64,000 bases of DNA from Tillandsia leiboldiana. Its lineage: Eukaryota > Streptophyta > Magnoliopsida > Poales > Bromeliaceae. The position numbers were made by a program, and so were the translations under genes. Location: NCBI GenBank assembly GCA_029204045.2, contig JAQNDB010000481.1:1-64000 (forward strand), given 5' to 3'. Of the stretch, positions 22,109-35,146 are shown piece after piece. The notes beneath the pieces are model-generated. The model had not been told where the DNA came from and did no database searches. It worked only from the letters and a program-made list of their open reading frames with translations. Position 1 is the stretch's first letter; each line of letters starts with the position of its first letter.

Positions 22109-22113
22109 CCCCG
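22109..22113. repeat. Target-site duplication of element C (partners 33258-33262 and 42605-42609)
   Basis: ccccg occurs at the left end and after both assembled versions of the right LTR. Confidence 0.92.
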
Positions 22114-22163
22114 TGTCACGACCCGGGTGTAAACCATAACCCGAATTCAACAACAGATCCGCC

Positions 22164-22189
22164 GTATATGTAGTATTTTCCACATATAC
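22164..22189 (-). other. Hairpin near the 3' end of LTR C (also 29610-29635 and 38946-38971)
   Basis: In sense, GTATATGTGG pairs with CTACATATAC (10 bp, one wobble) across AAAATA, followed by GGCGGATCTG. Confidence 0.75.
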
Positions 22190-25100
22190 GAAGTGACACC
22201 ATAACTCAAGCAACTAGGTGTAGTGTACAAGAGAATATATAGCCACAAAAAGTGGCTCAGAGCGACGAATGAACATAAACTACTGTATAAACAAACACCA
22301 CCAGCAGACAAAACTACTAAATAACCACCACCAAACAAGCCTCCACCACTAAGAATAAACTCCAATCAAGATTATAAAATCCAATCCATGATGAAAGATA
22401 CAACAACTCAACTGAAATGAACCATAGACATACAACCACAAGGCTTTCCCAAACATAAACAACATAACACCAAACCCAACAACAAAGTACAACTCCACTA
22501 TACTAATATAATCCCAAACATACTGCTCCACAATGTACAACCCCAAGAATATCACATATACAAGTCTCAAAATAACAATACTACTACAACAAATGACCAG
22601 TACACCACTCCAACCAACTCTCCAACAAATATAATAAGAGCAACTTTAAAACATCTCTAACAACAACACCAGAAGAATACAACTCTGGGACTGACATAAA
22701 TACATAAAGCTGGCTCCAGCCAGACCGAATATACAGTAGTCGGGGTACATAAAAAACTGAAAGAAATAAATAAACTATGGGGCGACCTCTATCAGAACCA
22801 TCGGGGTGGAGCTCTATCTAGTCCGCGACTCCCTAGCCACGCTCTGCCTGTATCGCTGCTCCAGAAGAGATCACTGGGGAGCAACAATGGGTGTGAGAAC
22901 TACTAACAGTAGTCCTCAGTGGGTAAATCATCGAACCTCCGATCTACCCACCGAGTCTACCATAAGGGCAAAGTAGGTGATAGTAAGAAGAATAACAGTA
23001 ATAGCTGAAAAGAAAACTACTCTACTATGCCCAAAACCAACTGAATAATGTCAAGAGTATGCATGAATGAATGTATCACGACCCTAGTGTACCAATAATG
23101 TCTCCAACTGTATGATCTCAAATAGACACATGCATACCTCATAGAAACAACTACTGAGCTATATAATATCAACAGATATGTGATCTCAAATGTATAACTA
23201 CATATGTATGCATCACGAAAGGTAACTGTCAATGTATAACCCAATCAGATGGTCCTGGATAAGGCCAGACTTGCCTGTATAAATCAATCTCAACAACCGG
23301 TACACCAACCTGGTATAGAGCTCAATCTCACGAACTCAGTATCTCCACTGTCCAAATGACCGGAACCCAACACGGTCTGACCGGCACCCAACACGGTCTA
23401 AAGCCTACTCCGGAGTGGCACTCGAGGGGAGCGACCCGCTCGAGTCAATAAGTAACCCAGGTCCAACAGCTCTGTCAAGTATCTCAGTCAATCAGACAAA
23501 AGTCGACACTATGCTCAAAGTGGAGACTCACTCAATCCACAATGCAAAACCCAGCCCCAACTGATGCATAACACTAATCGGTCCAACCGCCCACAGTTCG
23601 CGGTTGCCGAAATAATAACCCGAGTCGATAATCTGGTGCTATCCCAGCCGACTCAACAATATAGCTATACTATTCCCATCCCCGCTCTCTAACCCGAGCA
23701 ATAATAGCATAAGAGGAAAGAAAAGGGTTTTCTCCTAAGTTTGATTCCAACATGAATAGTATAGCATGAATAAAAGAGATATGGCCTATCTATATGTCTA
23801 GATATCAAGGAATAGTTCTCACACATGATCAATATAGTTTTCAACAAGAAACTTAAATATAAGTATGATTAAACCCATATAGATAGTAAGCATCACACAA
23901 GGTTGCACTTTTGGTTGAGTCGACTTGTAGGCCGCAATTTCGATGTGCTCAACAACCCACCTGTTTGCTCAATGACTAGAATCCAATCCTGCAGATTTTT
24001 GGCGATTTTGGTATGTTATTCGATGCCTTTCCAACAACTCGCCTTGCCTTGATATTCCTGTTGGAGAAAAATACACATACTAACCCAATTTCCGATGCCG
24101 AAAAATAAGCTGAGATTCAACTCACTACAACATCCAATTGAAACACCTTTACGTGTGGAACCCAAAAGTAAAATTATTCATCTTGCATCTAAGATTATAC
24201 TCATCATTTAAAATTGACCACCTCAAGTACACTTAACCACGAAATTATATAAAACCCTCAATTTACTATAAATGCCATTCAAACATACATGCAGATTTTC
24301 AACAGCCAAAGGGCTGAAATGAACTTAGATATGGTGTATCAATTCTTATTCAAATTTCATGATTAAGGTATCAATTTGTTCCTCTTGAAGTCTAGAAGAT
24401 AACCCAATTTAAATTTCCACATTCCACCAAGAGAGCAAAGAGAAATCCTAAATTTACCACATGCTGTCCAAAATTGGAATCGGAATAAAGGGCTTCAAAG
24501 ATGGTGAAATTTACCTATTTTAGAGCAAGATTTAGTCCTCCTTTTCAACACGAAAAGTGTGGGTCTCTGAGTCCTGGTGAAAACCCCCCAAAAATGAGCT
24601 TAAAATTCCACTTCTTTAGTCCTAGGGAGCAAACACACCATGCATAACTCAAAACTAGTTTTAAAATCTCAGCTGTGCACAAGAGTCCCAAAAATGGTTT
24701 AATTTACCTATATTAGAGCCCAAATTTGAGGATCTAGAAAATACGAACATTGTAGGTCTAGAATTCCTGAAAATATCCCAAGAAAAATCAACTCAAAATT
24801 CCATTTGTGCACCCCAAGGGAATAAAAACACTAAACTCTGTTTAGAATCCTCCACAGAAAACAAGTGTCTCAAAGATTTCTATGTTTACCTAGTTTAGAG
24901 CTTCAATTAGGTTCCCATCTTCAATATGAAAGTTGTAGATCTGGAAGTTGTGAAGAGAACTCCGCAAAAATGGCCCAAAAACTCCTCTCCTACAACTGGG
25001 GAGCCTTCCTGGAAGAAAACGTGACGTAGTGGGATGCTCAAACAGCAATGACCAAGCTTCACAAATGAAGGTTTCCATGGTGGAGAAGAAGAAGATGATG

Positions 25101-25252
25101 GCTCTATCTTGGACTCCCAAGTAGCTAAGAAGTATAAGATGTCCTAAAGAGAAGCCCCATGCCAAATAGCCCTCTTAATAGCATTAACCAGTTCCAAAAT
25201 TGGGCTTGAGGTGCACAACAACACACTTCACCAACTCCCCTGTCACACCCAT

Positions 25253-25303
25253 CCCCCTTGCACCAGATCCGGTGCAAGGGGGGGTCGGACCAAACGGTCC
25301 GAC
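25253..25303. repeat. Two adjacent inverted repeats in LTR C
   Basis: CCCCCTTGCACC pairs with GGTGCAAGGGGG around AGATCC (25253-25282). GTCGGACC pairs with GGTCCGAC around AAAC (25284-25303). Both recur in the other C LTR copies, with small changes in the loop and flank. Confidence 0.85.
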
Positions 25304-25811
25304 CGACACTAGGCGCGCGGGCGCGGCGACAGTGCAGCCCGGCCCACGTGCCACGCGCGCGTGCGCATGCGCGGCGCATGTTTGCCCGGTGCACCGCTCG
25401 TGCACCTGGACCCAGTGCACGCCTCCGCATGCACCGCGCTGCACCTGCCGGTGCATGGCTCGTGAGCCGGCCTCCGTGAGCCCGGTTCACAGCTCCCTGT
25501 ACACCCAAACACACCACTTAGCTCCCAAAAATCCAGAAATAGTGTATTTCGCACAGTTTTTCGCACTGAGTCCATTTTTCTCGTCCATTTGACGAACCGA
25601 GGGTCCCAACACACCGAAAAAGTATACTCAAAGATCTCCAAACCATAACTGTACAACCACCGCACTTTCGTGCATCTCCTTTATGCAGATTTTCGCACCG
25701 GATCTGATTTTCGCGTCCTTTTCGCACACAGACAACTCTAACACACCCAAAATGTGCCAACGAGCTACCAATCCACTAGTAACTCAACTCACAAGAATTC
25801 AAGTCTTCACA

Positions 25812-28800
25812 TCCACCCCCACTACAAAGAGTTTCATCCTCGAAACTAAACGTCTTTCTCGATGAAGTCTCAACAAGTAGGGGTGTGCAGTCCTCATGGC
25901 GTCCATCACAAGTCTGAAAGGTGTGTCATCACTATCTATCAATACTGTACCCACTAGTATCTAGTATCTGTCCTCTACTCTCTGAGTCCATGAACATATC
26001 TGCCCGGTTCTTGTACCCCGGTATTCTCGATGCAACACTGACAAAATCCTCACTCCGATCTTGCTGAATCTGATCGCAACTCTCTCAAGGTAGGGTCCAC
26101 ACTCTGCTTCTCACTAATCACATCCATGTACAGCTGCAGCTGCGCTATCCGCTCCCAAGACCAACTCATATGAATAGGGAGACAGAGGAACTGATTTGGT
26201 CGATCAATCACAATAACTCATATAGCCTTCGCTCCACTCTGCGACCTCGGTAATCCAGTAACAAAACCCATGCTCACATGATTCTATTTCCATTCAGGCA
26301 TTGGAAGGCTCGGTCACTTGCCAGCGAGAACCTGATGTTCAGCATTAACTTGCTGTCAAGTTTGACCATAAGAAAGGAACATCCCAAAATCTCTATTCAT
26401 TCCAGACCACCAGAATTGTGCCCGGAGGCCTCTATACATCTTAGTACCACCTGAGGGAAAGTCATAAGGTGTATAGTGAGCCTCCCTCAGCATCTGCTCT
26501 CCAATCCTTAAATCCATAGGCACACAAATGCGGTCCCTGTACCTAAGTACTCCCGCTATACCAATGGCAAAATCCCCAACTTGACCCTGCTATGTCTGAT
26601 CTCTAATCCTCGCCAAATAGGGGTCCCCACTCTGTTTTTTTCCTTGATCCTATCTAACAGAGTTGGCTGCAAGACTAGAGACATAAGTCTTACAGAAAAC
26701 CGAGGGAATACAACCTCAATGTCCAAACGCCTCAACTGCTCTAATAGTGGCATCTGCTGGGTAATCAACAAACTCAATGAATACACTGCTTGTCTACTCA
26801 AGATGTCTGCATCCATAATCACTATCCCAGGGTGGTACTATAAACCCAAGTCATAATCTTTTACCAATTCTAGCCATCGGTGTTGTCTCAAGTTGAGCTT
26901 CTTCTGAGTGGCAAGTATTTCAGCTCTTCAAGGCTCTATTAACACTGTTCATCCTAAGCAAATATGATCTTCTTTCTAGTCCATCCGGTGAGAGGAGTGG
27001 AGAGCTTCGCAAAGCCCTTCACAAAATGACAGTAGTAGCCAGCCAAACCCAAAAACTACGAACCTCAATGACCGTCGTTGGTCTAGGCCAAATCCGAACT
27101 GCATCAATCTTCGTTAGGTCTACTGCCACACCTGTGGCTGAAATCACATGGCTAGAAATGCAACCTCCTGGAGCCAAAATTCACACTTCTTAACTTGGCA
27201 TACAACTTCTTTTCTTGGAAAAGTTGCAGCACTATCCTCAAGTGCTCCTCATGCTTATATCGCTTCGGAAGTATATCAGAAATATCAATAATGAAAATCA
27301 ATATGAACCGATCCAATAAGGTTGGAAAAATTCTATTCTTCAGATCCATATAGGTGGCAGGGCATTAGTTAATCCAAAATGCATCACCTAGAACTCATAA
27401 TGCCCATACCGAGTCTGGCGTGCGATCCTCAATAAGCCTTCGGTCCTCACTCTCAACTAGTGGTAACACGACTGGGGATCTATCTTCGAAAATGCTGAAG
27501 CCCACTGCAACTGATCAAACAAATCATCGATCCAAGGCAACGAATATCTATTCATGGTGACCACTTTATTCCATTCTCTTTAATTCACACAAGGTCTAAG
27601 TGAGCCATCCTTCTGCATCACAAACAGTAATTGCACTCCTCAAGGTGACGCGCTGGGCTAATAACATCTTTATTCAGCAAGTCTTGCAGATGCGCCATTA
27701 GTTCTCTTAACACGGTAGAAGTCATCCCAGAGGGTGCCTTAGAATTGGTGCAGTTCCCCCGGAACTACATCAATTACAAACTCAACCTCCCTATCCGGCG
27801 GCATCAATGAAAGCTTACTAGAGAAAACCGCTGGGTACTCGCGAACAACAGAAATGTCCTCGATCCCCAATGCCGTCGTAGGCACCTCTACCACCGACGC
27901 TAATAATGCAACTCATCCTCTACTCATCATATGTCATGCCCTGGCCGAAGATATAGTCGCTGCGAACAGCATGCTGTGGCATCCTCTGTAAACATATTCC
28001 TCCTAACCCGGCTCTCACAGAGTCACTGTCCTATCTCTTTAGTTAATCATGGTATAATATTGAGATAACCAATCCATACCAAAACCACATCGGAAACCTG
28101 GAACTAAAGTAGGACCAATAACTCAATGAGTAAAATCTAAGGTCCTAACTGCACCGGTCAGGATCTACAACACTCATCTCGCCTGAGGAGGCCCCACCAT
28201 CTGCAGCGACATCGGAGGAGTCGATGCAGACGATGATGCAAAGGTCCCAAATGGCCGCATCCGTAGCACCAGTTCTGTCACTACTCGCACTGATAGGGTG
28301 CATGAAATCTGCCTCAAATAACACACCTGTCAGAACATCTCTCCTATTGCTATTGTCCCTGCTGCATGGCTATCTCTGCTGCTGTGGCCGTCTTGACATT
28401 CGAATTTCTCCTAATCTCCGTCCTCTCTGAGATTCGTGACCCAAAAACTAATATCACTGTAGCCTCGGAGATTTTGATTGACTGGTCTGTCCTCCATCAG
28501 ATTATGCCGGGCGCTTTTTCTCAAACTCTATCGGCTTGCCAAATCTTTCAAACTCGAATGTGAAATAGCCCTTGTACCCCAGATCACTCGAACCCATTCC
28601 GGTCGAGGAACAAATAAAGATGAAACTTATTCCAAAAAAAAAAAAAAAAAAATTATTTTGATTAGGGGAAACACATTTTAGTAAACTTTATTTCTTAGGA
28701 TAATCTGTTAAAACCAGTTTTACTTTTCCAAACCTCGAAGGGTTAGCAACTTCACCTTATCAAGCAAGAGCAGGTCCTGGCAATCCTTCGAAATTTGGAA

Positions 28801-29300
28801 GAAAACGTTGGCATACCCAAAATCATGTATGTCTAAAAGAAACATTCTGGGTTCAAGGTCCTGTCATCACAAACTCAACATCAAAATCATTCAGCCATCC
28901 TACAAAATAACTCCGAAAATGCTTTCCTTGACTGTCTTATCCCGACCTGCTAGTCGAAAAACATCCAGCCTGCAACACTGGGCCAACCGCCCAACATTTG
29001 CCCCTACTCCACAGAGGTCAAAATCAAACCGAACCCCCTGCTCTGACACTATTCAACAATGTTGCCGAGGGCTCCAGGGCTTGCTGTGCTGGCTCACCTA
29101 CTGAGTTGACAACTGCGCCACCTGCTCTTCCTGTCTACAGTTCTTCTTTTCCCAATGGATCATCTGAACTCTCAACTCGTCCATCTCGACAGATCTCTCA
29201 TGCCCAACCCTCACAGGATAACAGGGTGATATGCGTAGGAACAGATCACGCAAAACAACACACAAAAGAACAACTAACACTACACTCAAAATCAAACCAC
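25812..29300 (-). pseudogene. Element C gag-pol remnant
   Basis: Minus-strand homology to A1 can be followed despite many stops: a pol-end-like region at 25860-25960, integrase core near 26150-26330, and the RNase H/integrase linker at 26556-26822 (ADILSRQAVYSLSLL). RT with KHEEHLRIVLQL lies at 27152-27349; there the FIDD motif is disrupted to an IFIIDIS-like sequence. Protease-linker sequence is at 27750-28050, and a gag N-terminus (MDELRV, coiled-coil-like) near 29184. Much of the catalytic half of integrase and the region before the chromodomain appear deleted. It cannot encode working enzymes and would need help in trans. Confidence 0.8.
28560..28800. repeat. D-LTR-like fragment with an A19-20 run inside element C
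   Basis: Sequence around the adenine run (about 28633-28652) resembles the D-family LTR near 44600-44762: ATCACTCGAACC versus ACCACTCGAATC, and a shared CCAAACCTCGAAG. It interrupts the gag part of the element C internal region. Confidence 0.5.
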
Positions 29301-29559
29301 CGCTCGACCCAATCTAGCGAAAGCTCAAGACATCGCCCCACTTCTGTAGCCTTATGTCGTCTGCAGCCAACATAATTGCCCAGCAGAAGAAGGGTATGTC
29401 AAATTCCTTTCTATACTCCATCAGAGAGTTAATAAACCAAATCACCGACTTTCGCATAATCACGTCTCTCACGGGCTATTATCCTAGGGTCAGCCAATAG
29501 CCTAGGGTTTCCTGAGTCCCAAAATGACCTATTCCCTAAGCTCTGATACCAACTTAATC
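29301..29559 (-). other. Element C leader with primer-binding site (29540-29551)
   Basis: TGGTATCAGAGC in sense lies 8 bp from the LTR end, complementary to initiator Met-tRNA. The leader is similar to that of A1 (7350-7600), which supports common descent. The second assembled copy ends at 38895. Confidence 0.85.
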
Positions 29560-32500
29560 TGTCACGACCCGGGTGTAAAACATAACCCGAATTCAACAAC
29601 AGATCCGCCGTATATGTAGTATTTTCCACATATACGAAGCGACACCATAACTCAAGCAACTAGGTGTAGTGTACAAGAGAATATATAGCCACAAAAAGTG
29701 GCTCAGAGCGAGGAATGAACATAAACTACTGTATAAACAAACACCACCAGCAGACAAAACTACTAAATAACCACCACCAAACAAGCCTCCACCACTAAGA
29801 ATAAACTCCAATCAAGATTACAAAATCCAATCCATGATGAAAGATTAAAACAACTCAACTGAAATGAACTATAGACATACAAGGCTTTCCCAAACATAAA
29901 CAACATAACACCAAACCCAACAACAAAGTACAACTCCACTATACTAATATAATCCCAAACATACTGCTCCACAATGTACAACCCCAAGAATATCACATAT
30001 ACAAGTCTCAAAATAACAATACTACTACACAAATGACCAGTACACCACTCCAACCAACTCTCCAACAAATATAATAAGAGCAACTTCAAAACATCTCTAA
30101 CAACAACACCAGAAGAATACAACTCTGGGACTGACATAAATACATAAAGCTGGCTCCAGCCAGAGCCGAATATACAGTAGTCGGGGTACATAAAAAACTG
30201 AAAGAAATAATAAACTATGGGGCGACCTCTATCAGAACCATCGGGGTGGAGCTCTATCTAGTCCGCGACTCCCTTGCCACGCTCTGCCTGTATCGCTGCT
30301 CCAGAAGAGATCACTGGGGAGCAACAACGGGTGTGAGAACTACTAACAGCAGTCCTCAGTGGGTAAATCATCGAACATCCGACCTACCCGCCGAGTCTAC
30401 CATAAGGGCAAAGTAGGTGATAGTAAGAAGAATAACAGTAATAGCTGAAAAGAAAACTACTTACTATGCCCAAAACCACTAAATAATGTCAAGAGTATGC
30501 ATGAATGAATGTATCACGACCCTAGTGTACCAATAATGTCTCCAACTGTATGATCTCAAATAGACACATGCATACCTCATAGAAACAACTACTGAGCCTA
30601 TATAATATCAACAGATATGTGATCTCAAATGTATAACTACATATGTATGCATCACGACAAGGTACTGTCAATGTATAACCCAATCAGATGGTCCTGGATA
30701 AGGCCAGACTTGCCTGTATAAATCAATCTCAACAACCGGTACACCAACCCGGTATAGAGCTCAATCTCACGAACTCAGTATCTCCACTGTCCAAATGACC
30801 GAACCCAACACGGTCTGACCGGCACCCAACACGGTCTAAAGCCTACTCCGGAGTGGCACTCGAGGGGAGCGACCCGCTCGAGTCAATAAGTAACCCATGT
30901 CCAACAGCTCTGTCAAGTATCTCAGTCAATCAGGCAAAAGTCGACACTATGCTCAAAGTGGAGGACTCACTCAATCACAATGCAAAACCCAGCCCCAACT
31001 GATGCATAACACTAATCGGTCCAACCGCCATAGTTCGCGGTTGCCGAAACAATAACCCGAGTCGATAATCTGGTGCTATCCCACCCGACTCAACAATATA
31101 GCTATACTATTCCCATTCCCGCTCTCTAACCCGAGCAATAATAGCATAAGAGGAAAGAAAAGGGTTTTCTCCTAAGTTTGATTCCAACATGAATAGTATA
31201 GCATGAATACAAGAGATATGGCCTATCTATATGTCTAGATATCAAGGAATTAGTTCTCACACATGATCAATATAGTTTTCAACAAGAAACTTAAATATAA
31301 GTATGATTAAACCCCATATAGATAGTAAGCATCACACAAGGTGCACTTTTTGTTGAGTCGACTTGTAGGCCGCAATTTCGATGTGCTCAACAACCCACCT
31401 GTTTGCTCAATGACTAGAATCCAATCCTGCAGATTTTTGGCGATTTCGGTATGTTATTCGATGCCTTTCCAACAAATCGCCTTGCCTTGATATTCCTGTT
31501 GGAGAAAAATACACATACTAACCCAATTTCCGATGCCGAAAAATAAGCTGAGATTCAACTCACTACAACATCCAATTGAAACACCTTTACATGTGGAACC
31601 CAAAAGTAAAATTATTCATCTTGCATCTAAGATTATACTCATCCTTTAAAATTGACCACCTCAAGTACACTTAACCACGAAATTATATAAAACCCTCAAT
31701 TTACTATAAATGCCATTCAAACATACATGCAGATTTTCAACAGCAAAAGGGCTGAAAGGAACTTAGATATGGTGTATCAATTCTTATCAAATTTCGTGAT
31801 TAAGGTATCAATTTGTTCCTCTTGAAGTCTAGAAGATAACCCAATTTAAATTTCCACATTCCACCAAGAGAGCAAAGAGAAATCCTAAATTTACCACATG
31901 CTGTCCAAAATTGGAATCTGAATAAAGGGCTTCAAAGATGGTGAAATTTACCTATTTTAGAGCAAGATTTAGTCCTCCTTTTCAACACAAAAAGTGTGGG
32001 TCTCTGAGTCCTGGTGAAAACCCCCCAAAAATGAGCTTAAAATTCCACTTCTTCAGTCCTAGGGAGCAAAACACCATGCATAACTCAAAACTAGTTTTAA
32101 AATCTCAGCTGTGCACAAGAGTCCCAGAAATGGTTTAATTTACCTATCTTAGAGCCCAAATTTGAGGATCTAGAAAATACAAAATTGTAGGTCTAGAAGT
32201 CCTGAAATATTCCAACAAAAATCAACTCAAAATTCCATTTGTGCACACCAAGGGAATAAAAACACTAAACTCTGTTTAGAATCCTCCACAGAAAACAAGT
32301 GTCTCAAAGATTTCTATGTTTACCTAGTTTAGAGCTTCAATTAGGTTCCCATCTTCAATATGAAAGTTGTAGATCTGGAAGTTGTGAAGAGAACTCCGCA
32401 AAAATGGCCCAAAAACTCCTCTCCTACAGCTGGGGAGCCTTCCTGGAAGAAAACGTGACGTAGTGGGATGCTCAAACAGCAATGACCAAGCTTCACAAAT

Positions 32501-33257
32501 GAAGGTTTCCATGGTGGAGAAGAAGAAGATGATGGCTCTATCTTGGACTCCCAAGTAGCTAAGAAGTATAAGATGTCCTAAAGAGAAGCCCATGCCAAAT
32601 AGCCCTCTAAATAGCCTTAACCAGTTCCAAAATTGGGCTTGAGGTGCACTACAACACACTTCACCAAACTCCCCTGTCACACCCACCCCTTGCACCAGAT
32701 CCGGTGCAAGGGGGGTCGGACCAAACGGTCCGCGCGACACCAGGCACGCGGGCGCGGCGACAGTGCAGCCCGGCCCACGCGCCACGCGCGCGTGCGCATG
32801 CGCGGCGCATGTTTGCCCGGTGCACCGCTCGTGCACGGCCCTGCGGTCGCCCACCTGGACCCGGTGCACGCCTCCGCATGCACCGCGCTGCACCTGCCGG
32901 TGCATGGCTCGTGAGCCGGCCTCCGTGAGCCCGGTTCACAGCTCCCTGTACACCAAACACACACTTAGCTCCAAAAAACCAGAAATAGTGTATTTCGCAC
33001 AGTTTTTCGCACGGAGTCCATTTTTCTCGTCCATTTGACGAACCGAGGGTCCCAACACACCGAAAAAGTATACTAAAAGATCTCCAAACCATAACTGTAC
33101 AACCACCGCACTTTCGTGCATCTCCTTTATGCAGATTTTCGCACCGGATCTGATTTTCGCGTCCTTTTCGCACACAGACAACTCTAACACACCCAAAATG
33201 TGCCAACGAGCTTCCAATCCACTAGTAACTCAACTCACAAGAATTCAAGTCTTCACA
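29560..33257 (-). repeat. 5' LTR of element C (contig-end version)
   Basis: Same length (3698 bp) as the 3' LTR, but distinct from it. It differs for example by an extra block containing CCTGCGGTCGCCC near 32842, and by ACACCAGGCACGCGG instead of ACACTAGGCGCGCGG. The better-quality version of the same LTR is at 38896-42604. Confidence 0.9.
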
Positions 33258-33735
33258 CCCCGTCAGGGGTGTTCTTTATAGTGAGAGATCGACTTCGACC
33301 CGTTGGGTCTGTTGGGGTTATGTTGGCATGTTGTGTGACCAACATGGCATGAGATTGTATCTCTCGAGGATTCCTTTGAGGGTAGCTGCGGCTGAGTAGT
33401 CCCCTCGGGTGGCTTTGGATCGGGAAGTACCGAGTAAAGACCCCAGCTTATTGGATTCTTTCCTTATTGGATGAAGTGTGGGTATGCTTCGGGTCGCCTT
33501 GTGAGATTGGCACCAGGATGTGGTTTGGTGCGTGTCGCACTGGTGGTTATTTTGTTTCCCCCAGCTTTTGATGGAGCCCCTGTATTGTTCCACGTCTCAT
33601 CTCATGAGTGTTTTGCTTTGGATCCCTCGCCCGAGGTTGACTCGCACCATTTGAGCGCTAAGAATGTTTGGAGTACGAGGGACGCCCGTTGCGATTCTGG
33701 CTCGTGAGATTAGAGGTTGCGCAATCGGGCCATGC
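33258..33735 (+). pseudogene. Contig-end copy of the plus-strand pol 3' fragment
   Basis: It is the same sequence as 42605-43091, with several single-base losses that look like poor consensus near a contig end. See that entry for content. Confidence 0.75.
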
Positions 33736-34367
33736 TGTCACGCCCCGGGGTCGAAACTGCGACCGGGCTAGCTAACAGATCCGCCATCTGTACGAAACTG
33801 CCGTACAGACGAAGCGTCTAGCCTGCAAAAGACACAAAACTACAGCTACACAGATATCAGAGCGGATAAGAAAGCTATAATATAAAACTCACTACTAAAA
33901 GCTCAAAAGGAATACAAGCTCCATCTCCCGAATACAAGGTGATACAAAAAAAATCCACTATACATCTCTACAAATCCAAAAGGGAGATAGCTAACAAGAA
34001 ATGTAACAATACATGATCAGCTCCCACAGTTCGGGATGGTAAATCTACCTCACTCTAAAGGAACAATGCTGGTAGGAACTATCTCGTGACTCCCTGTCCT
34101 CGGTCCGTCCAACCCAACTCGGGCAGGAACGGAAGAAAAAGCCTCAGCAACCTGTCACCGACAGAGGGTGTGAGAACTACATCCTACAGTAGTTCTCAGT
34201 GGGTACCGTCTCCAAGAACCACGGTCTGCACTAAGTCTACTAGAGGCATAAGCTAACAGAAAGACTGTAATAATGAAAAGTAAGCTGGAAAGTATCTACA
34301 GCTATCATGCCTCTACTACTATGCTCAAAGGAAAAGAACACAGACGATGGTATGCATACTCACTACT
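33736..34367 (-). repeat. Contig-end copy of the D-family LTR
   Basis: It equals 43092-43731 with extra indels; for example the hairpin stem near 33790-33815 has lost a base. It stops at the gap. Confidence 0.85.
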
Positions 34368-34467
34368 NNNNNNNNNNNNNNNNNNNNNNNNNNNNNNNNN
34401 NNNNNNNNNNNNNNNNNNNNNNNNNNNNNNNNNNNNNNNNNNNNNNNNNNNNNNNNNNNNNNNNNNN
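34368..34467. other. Assembly gap of exactly 100 N
   Basis: A run of 100 N is a common placeholder for a gap of unknown size between two contigs. Open frames crossing it are meaningless. Confidence 0.98.
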
Positions 34468-35146
34468 AAGTATAAGATGTCCTAAAGAGAAGCCCCATGC
34501 CAAATAGCCCTCTTAATAGCATAAACCAGTTCCAAAATTGGGCTTGAGGTGCACAACACACACTTCACCACTCCCCTGTCACACCCATCCCCCTTGCACC
34601 AGATCCGTTGCAAGGGGGGGGTCGGACCAAACGTCCGACCGACACTAGGCGCGCGGGCGCGGCGACAGTGCAGCCGGCCCACGTGCCACGCGCGCGTGCG
34701 CATGCGCGGCGCATGTTGGCCCGGTGCCCGCTCGTGCACCTGGACCCAGTGCACGCCTCCGCATGGCACCGCGCTGCACCTGCCGGTGCATGGCTTCGTG
34801 AGGCCGGCCTCCGTGAGCCCGGTTCACAGCTCCTGTACACCCCAAACACACCACTTAGCCCCAAAATCCAGAAATAGTGTATTTCGCACAGTTTTTCGCA
34901 CTGAGTCCATTTTTCTCGTCCATTTGACGAACCGAGGGTCCCAACACACCGAAAAAGTATACTCAAAGATCTCCAAACCATAACTGTACACCACCGCACT
35001 TTCGTGCATCTCCTTTATGCAGATTTTCGCACCGGATCTGATTTTCGCGTCCCTTTTCGCACACAGACCACTCTAACACACCCAAAATGTGCCAACGAGC
35101 TACCAATCCACTAGTAACTCAACTCACAAGAATTCAAGTCTTCACA
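34468..35146 (-). repeat. Partial 3' LTR of element C (second contig)
   Basis: It carries variants of the LTR at 22114-25811 (ACACTAGGCGCGCGG), not those of the right LTR. It is therefore the same locus as 25130-25811. Many single-base deletions fit a contig start. Confidence 0.88.

Larger units (their letters stand above)
20195..22113 (+). pseudogene. Decayed plus-strand gypsy pol (protease to RNase H), 5' part
   Basis: Scattered pol homology is readable in shifting frames. Protease-like LPRALEVQVQ and SCPV lie near 20430-20500. A protease-RT linker with TAAPGLMDI, PELLIMPPVREIE and LQDLMDRG is at 20700-20925. YFDLLPERLGA near 21350 corresponds to the region of the RT active site. AFLGHLI and FSDASHCG lie at 21470-21700 (RT end and start of RNase H). 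The RT core is replaced by a 27-bp tandem repeat (20933-21060). Many stops and frameshifts show it is old. Element C splits it at 22113; its 3' continuation is at 42610-43091. Confidence 0.8.
22114..25811 (-). repeat. 3' LTR of element C
   Basis: It starts TGTCACGACCCGGG on the plus strand and ends TCTTCACA, followed by a polypurine tract (sense AGTGGGGGTGGA, 25812-25823). It contains a hairpin at 22164-22189, a second hairpin at 22895-22917, and a GC-rich part at 25240-25480 with two strong inverted repeats. No gene is seen in it. Confidence 0.92.
22114..33257 (-). mobile_element. Element C: long-LTR, pol-defective Ty3/gypsy element (11.1 kb)
   Basis: It is bounded by 3698-bp LTRs at 22114-25811 and 29560-33257 and has a 3.75 kb internal region. 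The pentamer ccccg lies directly before 22114 and directly after 33257. Internal sequence is related to family A but heavily decayed. It is inserted in the plus-strand pol pseudogene. Its right part is repeated after the N gap. Confidence 0.92.

Noticed and set aside
34273..34561. Open frames crossing the N gap
   Set aside because: They contain undetermined residues and exist only because N codons are not stops.
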